Part shown: one piece after another, positions 26,340 to 37,058 of the stretch
Layout: each line of letters opens with the position of its first letter
Position numbering within the stretch: position 1 is the stretch's first letter
Origin: Dyella_A sp035685805
GTDB taxonomy: Bacteria > Pseudomonadota > Gammaproteobacteria > Xanthomonadales > Rhodanobacteraceae
DNA length: 64,000 nucleotides
Direction of reading: 5' to 3'
Assembly: GCF_035685805.1 (NCBI RefSeq)
Contig: NZ_DASSAB010000014.1
Span: 28,709-92,708, forward strand
Notes under the pieces: generated by a model
Seen by the model: only the letters and a program-made list of their open reading frames with translations
What the model was told of the DNA's origin: nothing
The model's database searches: none
Made by a program: the position numbers and the translations under genes

Positions 26340-28700
26340 TCAGGCTCCGACTCGGCTCGAGGACGGGCGACCGCCGCCGGGCGGGCGCAGCAGGCTGCCG
26401 GTCAGGGTGCGCCAGGCGCGGTCCAGCAGCGACTCCTTCACCTCGGTCAGCTCGCGCGCGCGGCCCTTGACCATCTCGTGGGCCAGCTGCGGCAACGTCA
26501 TGTCGTCGGCACGCACGCCGCGACGGTTGACGAACAGGGTCTGCCCGGACACGGGCGAGAACCATGCGAGCTTGCGCTGGGAGAGCTTGCCGGTCTTGGG
26601 GTCGGTAAATTCGAACCAGCGCCCGAACGGCAGCAGGCGCAGCCGCTCCTGCAGCTCCACTTCGCGCGGGTCCAGCACCGGCTGGCTGCGCGGCTGCGGA
26701 CGCTTGGCCGCGGTGACGCCGGCAGGCGCACGCCGACCGGGAGTCGGCGCCGGCTCGGCCGGGTTGGCCGCCAGCTCCGCCGGTTCGGCCGAAGCGGCTG
26801 GCACGGCCGCCGTGGGCGGATGTTGTTCGCCCAGTCGCTGATGCTGCTTGAGCCGCATCGCCAGGTCGGTGGTGCTCAGCGTCTCGCCGCTGGCTGCGGG
26901 GATGGCGGCTTCGCCAGGATTGGCCAGGCGCTGGGCAACCTGCGCGGCTTCCTCGTGATGCATGCCGATCTGCTGCAGGCCGGTTTCCACCTCCGATTGC
27001 AGGTGTGCCCGATCGTCGACCGGCTTGCGCCCCAGCAGCTGGTCGGTGATCAGCAACTGGCTGGCGAAGGCGTCGCTGTCTTCGCCGTGGCGCAGGATTG
27101 TCAACGCCAGCACGTCGGACCATGCGCGGTCGAGCAGGGCGCGCAGCAGCCCGCGCGGCGGTGCCTGGGCGAAGCGCTCGCCGATCAGCGCGCTGGCACG
27201 CTGACGCGCCTGGTCGAGCCGCTCGCGGCCCTGCATGGCTTCGACGTGTCGTCGCTCGGCGGTCTGCGCCTTGCGCGAAAGCAGCGCCAGATGCTGCTGG
27301 ATGTCCGCCAGCAACGTGGTGTACAGGCCGGCGCTGGGCGGTTCCCGGCTGGCCCGCTCGACCAGTTGCTCGAGCTTGGCGCGCAGGCTGCGGTCCGCTT
27401 CGCTGCCGGAGTCATCGAGCCACTCGTGTGCCACCTCGGTGACGGTGCCCAGCAACTGGCGCGCCGGGTGCTCCTTCTGCTCGAAGAAATTGCGATCGCC
27501 CACCGCCATGCGCAGCACCGGCAGCTGCAGGCCGCCAAGCAGCGCATGGGTTTCCTCGCCCTGCTGCAGCTGGCGCGAGAGCTGCTCGAACAGCATCGCC
27601 ACCAGCTCCACCGTATCGCCCTGCTCGGCGCTGAGGCCGGTACGCGCGGCGCCGGGGGGCTTGCCCGCATTGAGCTGGGTCAGCAACTCCTCGCGCAGCA
27701 GCTGGGCGCTGCGCAACTCGCGGCTGGCCTTGTCGGTCACCTGGGTCAGGTGTTGCTGCAGGGCCGACAGCGCCGTCTGCAGTTCGTCGGCGGTGGCCAC
27801 CTCGGCGACTTCGCCGCCCACTGTGGTCTGGCCGCTGCGCCGGCGCGCCAGCAACTCGCGCAGGCTGTCGAGCACCGCAATCGGTTCATTCGGCGCACCC
27901 GCCGCCGCGGCCGACGCAGCCGGGGTGGCGGCGGCTTCGGCCCGCGCCGGCTCGGCGTTGCCGCCGGCACGGGCCGGCTTCACCGGCGTACGCAGCAGCG
28001 GATAGGGCCGCAGCTGCGGCAGGATGCCCTCTTTCTGCAGCACCTCGTTGAGCATGCCGTAGAACCGGGGCAGCTCCGGCAGCAAGGCGTTCTCCAGGCA
28101 CTTGAGCAGCAACAGGTCGTGTTCGACCGGCAGCTCCATCGTGCTGACCGCTTCGCGCAATGCCTTGGCCAGCGTCAGCGGCCCCATCGGCAGCTCGCCC
28201 GCTTCAAGCGGCGGCGCGGCCACCAGCACCGCCAGGCGATAACCGAGTTCGTAGATCGCCGCGCCGCCACGGGCCTCGCCACGCGAGGCCAGCTTGTCCA
28301 GTGCCACGGTCATTTCGTGGTCGGCCTGATCGACCAGGCTCAGCGGCTGGCCGACGGGGTTGTCCGCTGGCGTCGGGGCCGGCGCGCCCAGCGACTGGAA
28401 CGCGCTGCTGACCTGCTCGATGAACCGCTTTTCCAGCGTCGGCCGCTCGCGCAACAGCCGCAAGCGCACGTTGAAGTGGCGCTGCTGGTTGAATGGATCG
28501 TGGGCATTCTCCGACAGCACGAACAGCTGCCGCTCGAGATCATCCAGGCATACGCGCAACGGTCGCGACAGCCAGTCCACGCTCAGCGTGCGGCAACGCT
28601 CGATCAGCCGGCGCGCGCGCCCGGACCATGCGTCCTGTGCCTGGGCGGCCGCGCCATGCGGCACTGGCGACCGTCCCCGACCTTGCGGCTCAACATCCAT
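26340..28700 (-). CDS. DUF1631 protein
   Basis: A large soluble protein of 786 aa that matches the DUF1631 family, found in beta- and gammaproteobacteria. It has no signal peptide or membrane segment, and much of it is predicted helical. Low-complexity Ala/Pro/Glu linkers lie near about 285-320 and 640-700. The C-terminal part has FGRWFEFTDPKTGKLSQRKLAW and VSGQTLFVNRRG, which resembles a PilZ-like or beta-rich domain often found at the end of this family. ATG 28700 gives MDVEPQGRGRS; a longer frame exists but overlaps the region upstream of the PP2C gene. Paired with PilZ, a role in c-di-GMP signalling is plausible but unproven. Confidence 0.78.
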   Translation of the reverse strand: MDVEPQGRGRSPVPHGAAAQAQDAWSGRARRLIERCRTLSVDWLSRPLRVCLDDLERQLFVLSENAHDPFNQQRHFNVRLRLLRERPTLEKRFIEQVSSAFQSLGAPAPTPADNPVGQPLSLVDQADHEMTVALDKLASRGEARGGAAIYELGYRLAVLVAAPPLEAGELPMGPLTLAKALREAVSTMELPVEHDLLLLKCLENALLPELPRFYGMLNEVLQKEGILPQLRPYPLLRTPVKPARAGGNAEPARAEAAATPAASAAAAGAPNEPIAVLDSLRELLARRRSGQTTVGGEVAEVATADELQTALSALQQHLTQVTDKASRELRSAQLLREELLTQLNAGKPPGAARTGLSAEQGDTVELVAMLFEQLSRQLQQGEETHALLGGLQLPVLRMAVGDRNFFEQKEHPARQLLGTVTEVAHEWLDDSGSEADRSLRAKLEQLVERASREPPSAGLYTTLLADIQQHLALLSRKAQTAERRHVEAMQGRERLDQARQRASALIGERFAQAPPRGLLRALLDRAWSDVLALTILRHGEDSDAFASQLLITDQLLGRKPVDDRAHLQSEVETGLQQIGMHHEEAAQVAQRLANPGEAAIPAASGETLSTTDLAMRLKQHQRLGEQHPPTAAVPAASAEPAELAANPAEPAPTPGRRAPAGVTAAKRPQPRSQPVLDPREVELQERLRLLPFGRWFEFTDPKTGKLSQRKLAWFSPVSGQTLFVNRRGVRADDMTLPQLAHEMVKGRARELTEVKESLLDRAWRTLTGSLLRPPGGGRPSSSRVGA

Positions 28701-28891
28701 GACAGACCCTGGTGAAACCCCCGTGGACCGGCAGTCTATGCCGGATGGCGCGCGGCCCGCCATTGGCGCTTGGTCGCGTCGCTGCGGTGGTGGCCCTCGG
28801 CGGCGGCCGGTGGCCTGGCAGACAGCCGTTACACTGCGGCGGGGCAGGAGCCCTGGCGGCACGATGCGGTGGGACAGGAGGTGCGGTGGGC

Positions 28892-29743
28892 ATGGATCGA
28901 ACGATCGACAGCGCGGCGTGCGAGGGTGCCGATGCGACCCGGCTCGGCGCAGGGCGGGCGTGTGGCGGGCGCCCCAGTCAGCAGGACGACCTGGTCTGCC
29001 TGCACGACCCCGCCTCGCATACCCGGCTGCTGGTGCTGGCCGACGGCATGGGGGGCGACGGTGCGGGCGAGCTGGCGTCCGCCGGCGTGGTCGCGGTAGC
29101 CCGTACGTTGTGGCAGGGCGGCAGCTGGCAGGTGCTGCCCGGCGCCCTGTTCCTGGAGCAGCTTTGCCAGGACGCTCACCTGGCGTTGCGCCGCTGCGGC
29201 CAGGGAATGACCGATGCGGCCCCGCACGCCACCGTGGTGGCGCTGCTGCTCAAGGGCACCAGCGCCTATTGGGCGCATGTCGGCGACAGCCGGCTGTATC
29301 GGTTCGAGCGTGGCCGCCTGCTTGGCTGCACCGAAGACCACAGCGTGGTCCAGGCGCGGGTGCGGCGGGGCGAACTGAGCGCCCGCGACGCAGCACGGGC
29401 GGCCGACCAGCACGAATTGCTGCGCGGCCTCGGCGGTGACCTGCAGCCGCAGGTCGACCACGGCTGGGCCACGCTAAGGGCGGGGCAGAGCTTCGCCCTG
29501 TGCAGCGATGGCGTGTGGGAGCAGTTGTCCGAGCACGAGCTGGCGCAGTACGCCGCGCAGCCGGATCTTGCGCAAGCCGCCACGCAGGCGCTGAGCGTGG
29601 CGCTCAACCGTGGCGGCGAGAACGGCGATAATGTGGCGCTGATCCTGGTCCGTCCGGCGCGCCTGCAGATCGGCTGGCTGGGTCGCCTCTCACGACTGTG
29701 GCGCACCCGCGCCACGGCGCCCCGACCTCTTCCCCCGGCCTGA
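28892..29743 (+). CDS. PP2C-family protein phosphatase
   Basis: A 283-aa Mg/Mn-dependent Ser/Thr phosphatase. Catalytic-site motifs are intact: VLADGMGGDGAGELAS, VGDSRLYRF, TEDHSVVQ, ALCSDGVWEQL and ENGDNVALILV. It lacks a membrane anchor. GGAGGT at 28877-28882 precedes ATG 28892 by 9 nt. It is divergent from the DUF1631 gene and begins a two-gene unit with a LysM lipoprotein. Its probable counterpart is the membrane Ser/Thr kinase at 30713-32422, so it may remove phosphate from the kinase or its targets. Confidence 0.88.
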   Translation: MDRTIDSAACEGADATRLGAGRACGGRPSQQDDLVCLHDPASHTRLLVLADGMGGDGAGELASAGVVAVARTLWQGGSWQVLPGALFLEQLCQDAHLALRRCGQGMTDAAPHATVVALLLKGTSAYWAHVGDSRLYRFERGRLLGCTEDHSVVQARVRRGELSARDAARAADQHELLRGLGGDLQPQVDHGWATLRAGQSFALCSDGVWEQLSEHELAQYAAQPDLAQAATQALSVALNRGGENGDNVALILVRPARLQIGWLGRLSRLWRTRATAPRPLPPA

Positions 29744-29770
29744 GCCGCGCAGCTACCGCGAGTCCGTCCC

Positions 29771-30676
29771 ATGTCCTTCCTGTTTTTGCGCTCCCTCCGA
29801 TCCACCCGGCGGCCTCTCTGCCTGACGGCCCTGGCCTGCGCTGCGCTGGTGCTCGGTGGCTGTGCCTCGCTCGGTCGGGGGCGCCACACGCAGGTGGTGG
29901 TCACGCCGGCGCAGCCGTCCGCCCAGGCCGCAGCCGATGCGCGGGCACCATCGCTGTCGGAGATCATCAACGGCCAGTTGCAGCACGGGCGCTACGCCGA
30001 GGGGGAACGCAACCTGCGTGCCTACCTGGTACAGCATCCCGACGACAGCGTTGCGCAGCTGATGCTGCGCCAGCTGACGCGGCCGCCGGACGCCTGGCTG
30101 GGGCCGCCCGCGCGGCAGCGGGTGGCCCGGCCCGGCGATTCGTACAGCACGCTGGCACAGCAGTATCTCGGCGACGCGCGGTTGTTCGTCCTGCTGGCCC
30201 GCTACAACGACGCGGCGGACCCGTCGCTGCTGCGCGTGGGCGAGACGGTGCGCCTGCCTGCGGCCAAGGAGGACGCACCACCCCTGGCACCCGTCGCCGA
30301 TGAGGTTGCGTCCGACGACCGCACGCCGCCGTCGACACGGCCGGTGGCCGAGTCGCGGGCGCAGCGCGCCCTGCGCCTGCAGCGCGAGAGCCTCTCGCTG
30401 TTCGATGCGGGACGACAGGCCGAGGCGCTGGCCCGGCTCGACGCGGCGCTGGCGCTGGAGCCGGGCCTGGCTGGCAACGGGCCGCAGTCGGCGGACTTGC
30501 GCCAGCAACTGGTGGCCGCGTGCCACCAGCGGGCGATCGTGCTTTATCGCGACCAGCAGCTGGATCCGGCGATCGCGCTGTGGGACCGGGTGCTGGCGAT
30601 CCAGCCGGACTACGAACCGGCGCTCGCCTATCGCGCCCGCGCGCAGGAACTTAAGCGCCGCCTGAAACAGTATTGA
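29771..30676 (+). CDS. Lipoprotein with LysM and TPR-like repeats
   Basis: A 301-aa lipoprotein: hydrophobic signal LTALACAALVLGGC with lipobox LGGC, acylated Cys at about 31. Residues about 118-164 form a LysM-like module (RVARPGDSYSTLAQQYLG ... LRVGETVRLP) that should bind peptidoglycan. Residues about 185-298 look like tetratricopeptide helices (ESLSLFDAGRQAEALARLDA; YRDQQLDPAIALWDRVLAIQ). It lies 27 nt after the PP2C gene. It may be an envelope component read by the kinase/phosphatase pair; this is inferred from position only. Confidence 0.8.
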   Translation: MSFLFLRSLRSTRRPLCLTALACAALVLGGCASLGRGRHTQVVVTPAQPSAQAAADARAPSLSEIINGQLQHGRYAEGERNLRAYLVQHPDDSVAQLMLRQLTRPPDAWLGPPARQRVARPGDSYSTLAQQYLGDARLFVLLARYNDAADPSLLRVGETVRLPAAKEDAPPLAPVADEVASDDRTPPSTRPVAESRAQRALRLQRESLSLFDAGRQAEALARLDAALALEPGLAGNGPQSADLRQQLVAACHQRAIVLYRDQQLDPAIALWDRVLAIQPDYEPALAYRARAQELKRRLKQY

Positions 30677-30712
30677 GTGATCTGTCGGCCGATGCGGCGG
30701 CCGCGCGTCGCG

Positions 30713-32422
<1,710 letters not shown>

Positions 32423-32432
32423 GGGCGATCGC

Positions 32433-32999
32433 TCAGCGCAGCCACCACGCCAGCACGGCGAGTGCGCCAAGCGCGAATGCGGCGGCGGCCGTGATCCAGC
32501 CCGCCGAGCGCCGGCGACGCTCGCCGCGTTCGCGGGTGAGAAAGACGAACTCGGCCTGACCGAGCCGCACGCAATCGCCGTGCTTGAGCACCGCCTCGTG
32601 CACGCGTTTTCCGTTGACGAACGTGCCGTTGGTCGACAGCGTATTCATGATCACGTAGTGACCCTGCTGGTTGATCACCCAGGCATGCGACGCCGACACG
32701 CTCGGCTCGTTCACCACGATGTCGTTGTCGCTGCGCCGGCCCAGCGTCTGCCGTCCCGAGCGAAGCGCGAAGCGCACCGTCCCCAGGCCCTCGCTGCGGC
32801 CGAGCAACACCGGCTGGGCCGTGCTGGCCGGGCCCGGCGGCGCGGGTGCCACGGCGTCGGCGTACTGCGCCAGCTCCTCGGCGGTGAACAGCCGCGTGCC
32901 CTGGGGGCCTGCGGTGCGCGGATCGTTGCGGCGACGCGGGACGGGGACGGGGCCGTTCATCGATGGAGTGATCCGGGGTGATGCGGTGAATGCGGACAT
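32433..32999 (-). CDS. FHA-domain membrane protein
   Basis: A 188-aa protein from ATG 32999, with a Pro-rich N-terminus, one FHA domain (about 75-155) and a C-terminal membrane helix (ITAAAAFALGALAVLAWWLR). Phosphothreonine-binding residues are in TLGRRSDNDIVV (Arg), VSASHAWV (Ser, His) and NTLSTNGTFVNGKRV (Asn). It would dock phosphorylated proteins at the inner membrane. It is read just before the kinase gene, so the kinase and reader are co-expressed. The frame runs on to 33068 (MLCLSHC), so an N-terminal extension is possible. Confidence 0.85.
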   Translation of the reverse strand: MSAFTASPRITPSMNGPVPVPRRRNDPRTAGPQGTRLFTAEELAQYADAVAPAPPGPASTAQPVLLGRSEGLGTVRFALRSGRQTLGRRSDNDIVVNEPSVSASHAWVINQQGHYVIMNTLSTNGTFVNGKRVHEAVLKHGDCVRLGQAEFVFLTRERGERRRRSAGWITAAAAFALGALAVLAWWLR

Positions 33000-33174
33000 G
33001 ACGCGCGCCAGGCAGTAAACGGGGTGTTCGACCGTGCCGTCGGCACGACAGTGGCTCAGGCAGAGCACCCCGCCGTCTGTAACGGTCGCAACGCCTGAAA
33101 CTTGAACAAGCTTTGCGTGGTGCGGACGTGATGGCGCGCACAGTGCGGATGTCCCGCCAGCCGCACGTAGCCGG

Positions 33175-34341
33175 TCAGTCGAGGAACGCGGCGATCACGT
33201 CGTTGAGGAAGCGCTGGCCCAGCGCCGTGGTCTGGAGTCGGTCAGGATCATCCACCAGCCAGCCGCGCCGGCGGGCCTCGGCGAGCGGCGTCGCGATTTG
33301 CTCCGGCGGAGCGCCGGTACGCTCGGCGAACGCACCGGCCGGTACGCCGTCGATCAGGCGCAGTGCGTTGAGCATGTACTCGAACGGCAGCTCCGCGGCG
33401 GGCACCGGGCCGCTTCCCCCCAAGCGCGCGGTGCCGCTGCCGGCGGTCAGGAACGCCTGCGGCAGGCGCGTTTTCCAACGCCGGTGCACGATCCCGGTGG
33501 CGCTGTCGCTGAGCTTGCCGTGGGCTCCCGCACCGATGCCCAGGTAGTCGCCGAACTGCCAGTAGTTGAGGTTGTGGGCGCAGCGACGGCCGGGCCGCGC
33601 GTAGGCGGAAATCTCGTATTGCCCGTAACCGGCGGCGGCAAGCGCCGATTCGCATGCCTCCTGCATCGCCCAGGCGTGGTCGTCGTCCGGCAGCGGCGGC
33701 GGATTGGCGGCGAACGCGGTGTTCGGTTCCAGCGTGAGTTGGTAGTGGGAGATGTGCGCCGGCGCCAGTGCCAGCGCCCGCGCCACGTCGGCCAGGGCGC
33801 CGTCGAGCGTCTGCTGCGGCAGGGCGTACATCAGGTCGAGATTGATGTTGGCGTAGCCGGCATCCTGCGCCGATTTGACCGCCGCCTCGGCCTCCGCGGC
33901 CGAGTGGATGCGCCCGAGCCGGCGCAGCTTGTCGTCGTCGAAGCTCTGGATGCCAAACGACAGGCGGTTCACCCCTGCGGCCAGATAGCCGTCGAAGCGA
34001 CCGTGTTCGACGGTGCCGGGGTTGGTCTCCAGCGTGATCTCGGCGCCGTCGGCGAACGGCAGCCGCGCGCGGGCGCCGTCGAGGAAGCGCTCGACCAGCT
34101 CCGGCGCGAACAGGCTGGGCGTGCCCCCGCCGAAGAACACGCTGACGATCGGCCGGCCGGCCAGTGCTGCGCCGAAGTCGGCGCAATCGGCGTCGAGGTC
34201 GGCCAGCAGGGCGTCGACGTAATCGGCATACGGCGGTGGCGCATCGCGCAGGCCGTGCGAGTTGAAGTCGCAGTACGGGCACTTCTTCACGCACCACGGC
34301 ATGTGCACGTAGAGCGACAGCGGCGGCGCGAGCAGCGCCAT
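33175..34341 (-). CDS. hemW: Radical SAM heme chaperone HemW
   Basis: A 388-aa radical SAM protein related to oxygen-independent coproporphyrinogen oxidase but of the HemW type, which binds heme and is thought to insert it into respiratory enzymes. The [4Fe-4S] cluster motif CVKKCPYCDF (CxxxCxxC) lies near residue 17, with FFGGGTPSLF, LETNPGT, NRLSFGIQSFDD and HISHYQLTLEPNT downstream. It starts 1 nt after rdgB in an rph-rdgB-hemW unit, as in many proteobacteria. True HemN usually has an N-terminal extension that is missing here. Confidence 0.92.
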   Translation of the reverse strand: MALLAPPLSLYVHMPWCVKKCPYCDFNSHGLRDAPPPYADYVDALLADLDADCADFGAALAGRPIVSVFFGGGTPSLFAPELVERFLDGARARLPFADGAEITLETNPGTVEHGRFDGYLAAGVNRLSFGIQSFDDDKLRRLGRIHSAAEAEAAVKSAQDAGYANINLDLMYALPQQTLDGALADVARALALAPAHISHYQLTLEPNTAFAANPPPLPDDDHAWAMQEACESALAAAGYGQYEISAYARPGRRCAHNLNYWQFGDYLGIGAGAHGKLSDSATGIVHRRWKTRLPQAFLTAGSGTARLGGSGPVPAAELPFEYMLNALRLIDGVPAGAFAERTGAPPEQIATPLAEARRRGWLVDDPDRLQTTALGQRFLNDVIAAFLD

Positions 34342-34342
34342 C

Positions 34343-34942
34343 TCAGGCTTTCAGGTCGATCAGGCGCGCATGCAGCTGTGCCAGCGCCTGGCCGCGGTGG
34401 CTGATGCGGTTCTTCAACGCCTTGTCCAGCTCGGCGGCGCCGAGCGTGTGGCCGTCGGGCAGGAACAGCGGGTCGTAGCCGAAGCCGCCGTCGCCGCGCG
34501 GAGCATCCAGCACGCGCCCGTGCCAGCGGCCCTCGGCGATCAGCGGCGCGGGGTCGTCGGCGTGGCGCAGCAGCACCAGCACGCAGATGAAGAAGGCGCG
34601 GCGTTCGGCGTCGGGGCGGCCGTCCAGCTCGCGCAGCAGCTTGGCGTTGTTCGCCGCGTTGTCGCCGTGGGTGCCCGCGTAGCGCGCCGAGTACAGGCCC
34701 GGCGCGCCGCCCAGCGCATCCACGCACAGGCCCGAATCATCCGCCAGCGCGGCCAGTCCGGTGACCCGAGCGGCGTGGCGCGCCTTGAGCAGGGCGTTCT
34801 CGACGAAGGTCAGGCCGGTTTCCTCGACATCCTCCACTCCGAGCTCGCCCTGGGCCACCACGTCCAGCCCGCTGTCGGCGAGCAGGTGGTTGAACTCGGC
34901 CAGCTTGCCGCGATTGCCACTGGCCAGAACGATGCGGGCCAT
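34343..34942 (-). CDS. rdgB: dITP/XTP pyrophosphatase
   Basis: RdgB, 199 aa, hydrolyses non-canonical purine triphosphates (XTP, dITP) and keeps them out of DNA. Ham1 fold marks are LASGNRGKLAEF, TGLTFVENALLKARHA, ADDSGLCVDALGGAPGLYSA, GGFGYDPLFLP and KNRISHRGQAL. ATG 34942 starts 4 nt after the rph stop; the frame extends into rph but is not needed. Confidence 0.95.
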   Translation of the reverse strand: MARIVLASGNRGKLAEFNHLLADSGLDVVAQGELGVEDVEETGLTFVENALLKARHAARVTGLAALADDSGLCVDALGGAPGLYSARYAGTHGDNAANNAKLLRELDGRPDAERRAFFICVLVLLRHADDPAPLIAEGRWHGRVLDAPRGDGGFGYDPLFLPDGHTLGAAELDKALKNRISHRGQALAQLHARLIDLKA

Positions 34943-34946
34943 CGGC

Positions 34947-35678
34947 TCAGCCCGCGGCCAGGGCGGCGCGCTGGGCGGCAACCAGTTCGGTCACCCCCTT
35001 CTCGGCCAGCGCCAGCATCGCGTCCATCTCGTCGCGGCGGAAGGCGTGGCCCTCGGCCGTGCCTTGCACCTCGATCATGCCGCCGCCGTCGTTCATCACG
35101 ACGTTCATGTCGGTGTCGCAGCTGGAATCCTCGGCGTAGTCCAGGTCGAGCACCGGCATGCCTTGGTAGATGCCCACCGAGACCGCGGCGATGGCGCCGA
35201 TGATCGGATTGCGCTTGAGGTTCTCTCGTGCCATCAGCCGGGTGACCGCATCGACCAGTGCGACATACGCGCCGGTGATCGCCGCGGTGCGGGTGCCCCC
35301 GTCGGCCTGGATTACGTCGCAGTCCAGCGTGACCACCCGCTCGCCCAGCGCCTGGCGGTTGACGCAGGCGCGCAGGCTGCGGCCGATCAACCGCTGGATC
35401 TCCATCGTGCGCCCGCCTTGGCCGCCCTTGGCCGCCTCGCGCTGCATGCGCGTGTGGGTGGCGCGCGGCAGCATGCCGTATTCGGCGGTGACCCAGCCCT
35501 CGCCCTTGCCGCGCAGCCACGGCGGCACGCGATCCTCGACGCTGGCGGTGCACAGCACGCGGGTGTCGCCGAAACTCACCAGCACCGAACCTTCGGCATG
35601 GCGGGTGAAGTGGCGTTCGATGGAGATCGGGCGCAGCTGGTCGCTGGCGCGGCCGCTCGGGCGGCTGACGTTTTGCAT
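34947..35678 (-). CDS. rph: Ribonuclease PH
   Basis: RNase PH, 243 aa, a phosphorolytic 3'-5' exonuclease that trims tRNA ends. Motifs are SGRASDQLRPI, GSVLVSFGDTRVLC, RTMEIQRLIGRSLRA, QADGGTRTAAITGAYVAL and EDSSCDTDMNVVM. It is first in the rph-rdgB-hemW unit and divergent from yicC over an 80-bp gap that must hold both promoters. Confidence 0.96.
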   Translation of the reverse strand: MQNVSRPSGRASDQLRPISIERHFTRHAEGSVLVSFGDTRVLCTASVEDRVPPWLRGKGEGWVTAEYGMLPRATHTRMQREAAKGGQGGRTMEIQRLIGRSLRACVNRQALGERVVTLDCDVIQADGGTRTAAITGAYVALVDAVTRLMARENLKRNPIIGAIAAVSVGIYQGMPVLDLDYAEDSSCDTDMNVVMNDGGGMIEVQGTAEGHAFRRDEMDAMLALAEKGVTELVAAQRAALAAG

Positions 35679-35758
35679 GGGTCGGGGAGCCTGGTTGGGC
35701 AGGGCAGGGCGGGAAAGTTTACCATTGCGCTCTTTTCCGCACGTCCGCCAGGGCTTCC

Positions 35759-36619
35759 ATGATTCGCAGCATGACCGCCTACGCCTCGGCCGAACTGGCC
35801 GGCCCCACCGGCACGCTCAGCTGCGAGCTGCGCACGGTCAACCACCGCTATCTGGAGATCAGCCCGCGGCTGCCGGACGAGCTGCGCGGCTTCGAGTCGC
35901 TGCTGCGCGAGCGCGTGGCGACACGCCTGTCGCGCGGCAAGCTCGATCTCACCGTGCGCCTGCGCGGCGAGGATCGGGGCGAGTCGTTGCAGGTGAACAC
36001 GGCCACGCTGGCACGGCTGAGCGAGCTGGCGCGGGAGCTGCAGCCGCGCTTCCCGACCATGCAGGTGGAGTTCACCGAATTGCTGCGCTTCCCCGGCGTG
36101 CTCGACCGCGCCGAGATCGACAACGACGCCCAGCAGGCGGCGCTGTTCGATGTGCTCGACCGGGCGCTCGACGCGCTTACCGCCACGCGCGAGCGCGAGG
36201 GTGAGAAGACCGCGCAGATGCTGCGTGAGCGACTCGACGCGATCGAGCGGGTGGTGGCCGACGTGCGTGGCTGGATGCCGCAGATCCGCGCGGCCCTGCG
36301 TACGCGCCTGGAAACCCGGCTGGCCGACATCAAGCAGCCGGCCGACCCGGGTCGGCTGGAGCAGGAGCTGGTACTTCAGATCACCCGCACCGACGTCGAC
36401 GAGGAACTCGATCGCCTCACCACCCATGTCGCCGAGGCGCGCCGCGTGCTCGGCCTGGCCGAGCCGGTGGGCCGGCGGCTGGACTTCCTGATGCAGGAGT
36501 TCAACCGCGAGGCGAACACGCTGGGTTCGAAGTCGGTGGACGCGCGCAGCACCAACGCGGCGGTGGAGCTGAAGGTGCTGATCGAGCAGATGCGCGAACA
36601 GGTGCAGAACATCGAGTAA
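35759..36619 (+). CDS. yicC: YicC-family endoribonuclease
   Basis: YicC, 286 aa, an endoribonuclease family shown in E. coli to act on the small RNA RyhB. N-terminal IRSMTAYASAE and ELRTVNHRYLEISPRLP, and C-terminal EVGRRLDFLMQEFNRE-like EPVGRRLDFLMQEFNREAN with NTLGSKS, are the family signatures. It has a central helical region with many Arg/Glu residues. Divergent from rph. In many genomes yicC is followed by gmk; here an unrelated histidine kinase gene and two gaps separate them by 4.2 kb. Confidence 0.93.
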   Translation: MIRSMTAYASAELAGPTGTLSCELRTVNHRYLEISPRLPDELRGFESLLRERVATRLSRGKLDLTVRLRGEDRGESLQVNTATLARLSELARELQPRFPTMQVEFTELLRFPGVLDRAEIDNDAQQAALFDVLDRALDALTATREREGEKTAQMLRERLDAIERVVADVRGWMPQIRAALRTRLETRLADIKQPADPGRLEQELVLQITRTDVDEELDRLTTHVAEARRVLGLAEPVGRRLDFLMQEFNREANTLGSKSVDARSTNAAVELKVLIEQMREQVQNIE

Positions 36620-37058
36620 TGCCGGGGCAGACGTCGGCAACGTCGGAGTAGCTTCGCGCCCGGTCGTCCTTTTCGCTCCCGGATCAACCGGTGCCGGGCC
36701 TGCCAGGTGCAAAATGTTGCATCGACACCCACGCGGCCTTTCCTGCGGCGATCTCCGCGCGTGTGCGGCACGACTGGCGTCGGCTGTCCTTCGGCTGCTC
36801 CATGGCCGCGGTGGTCGAGGCGCGAGGAGTCGCGCACCGCGCTGCCTCGGCCACCTGCAGGTCATCTCGCAGCAAGTCGCCCGCCCGGCCTGCCGCGCAG
36901 CCGCTGGGGTGGTGCCGGGTGGCCGCAGGGGCTCGGGCAGGTTCCGATGGTGGTGATCATGAGACGCCTGTGGCGGCGCTCCCGGGTGCGGGTACGCGGG
37001 CGAAGACGGGAGACGTCAGGGGAGACGCCAACCGTTGCGGATCTGAGCCCGCGCACTT
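36620..37058. other. 439-bp gap with no recognisable gene
   Basis: Between convergent yicC and the sensor kinase. Open frames here (for example 36691-37080) are Arg/Ala-rich and match no family. No clear T-run terminator was found after either gene. Confidence 0.6.
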
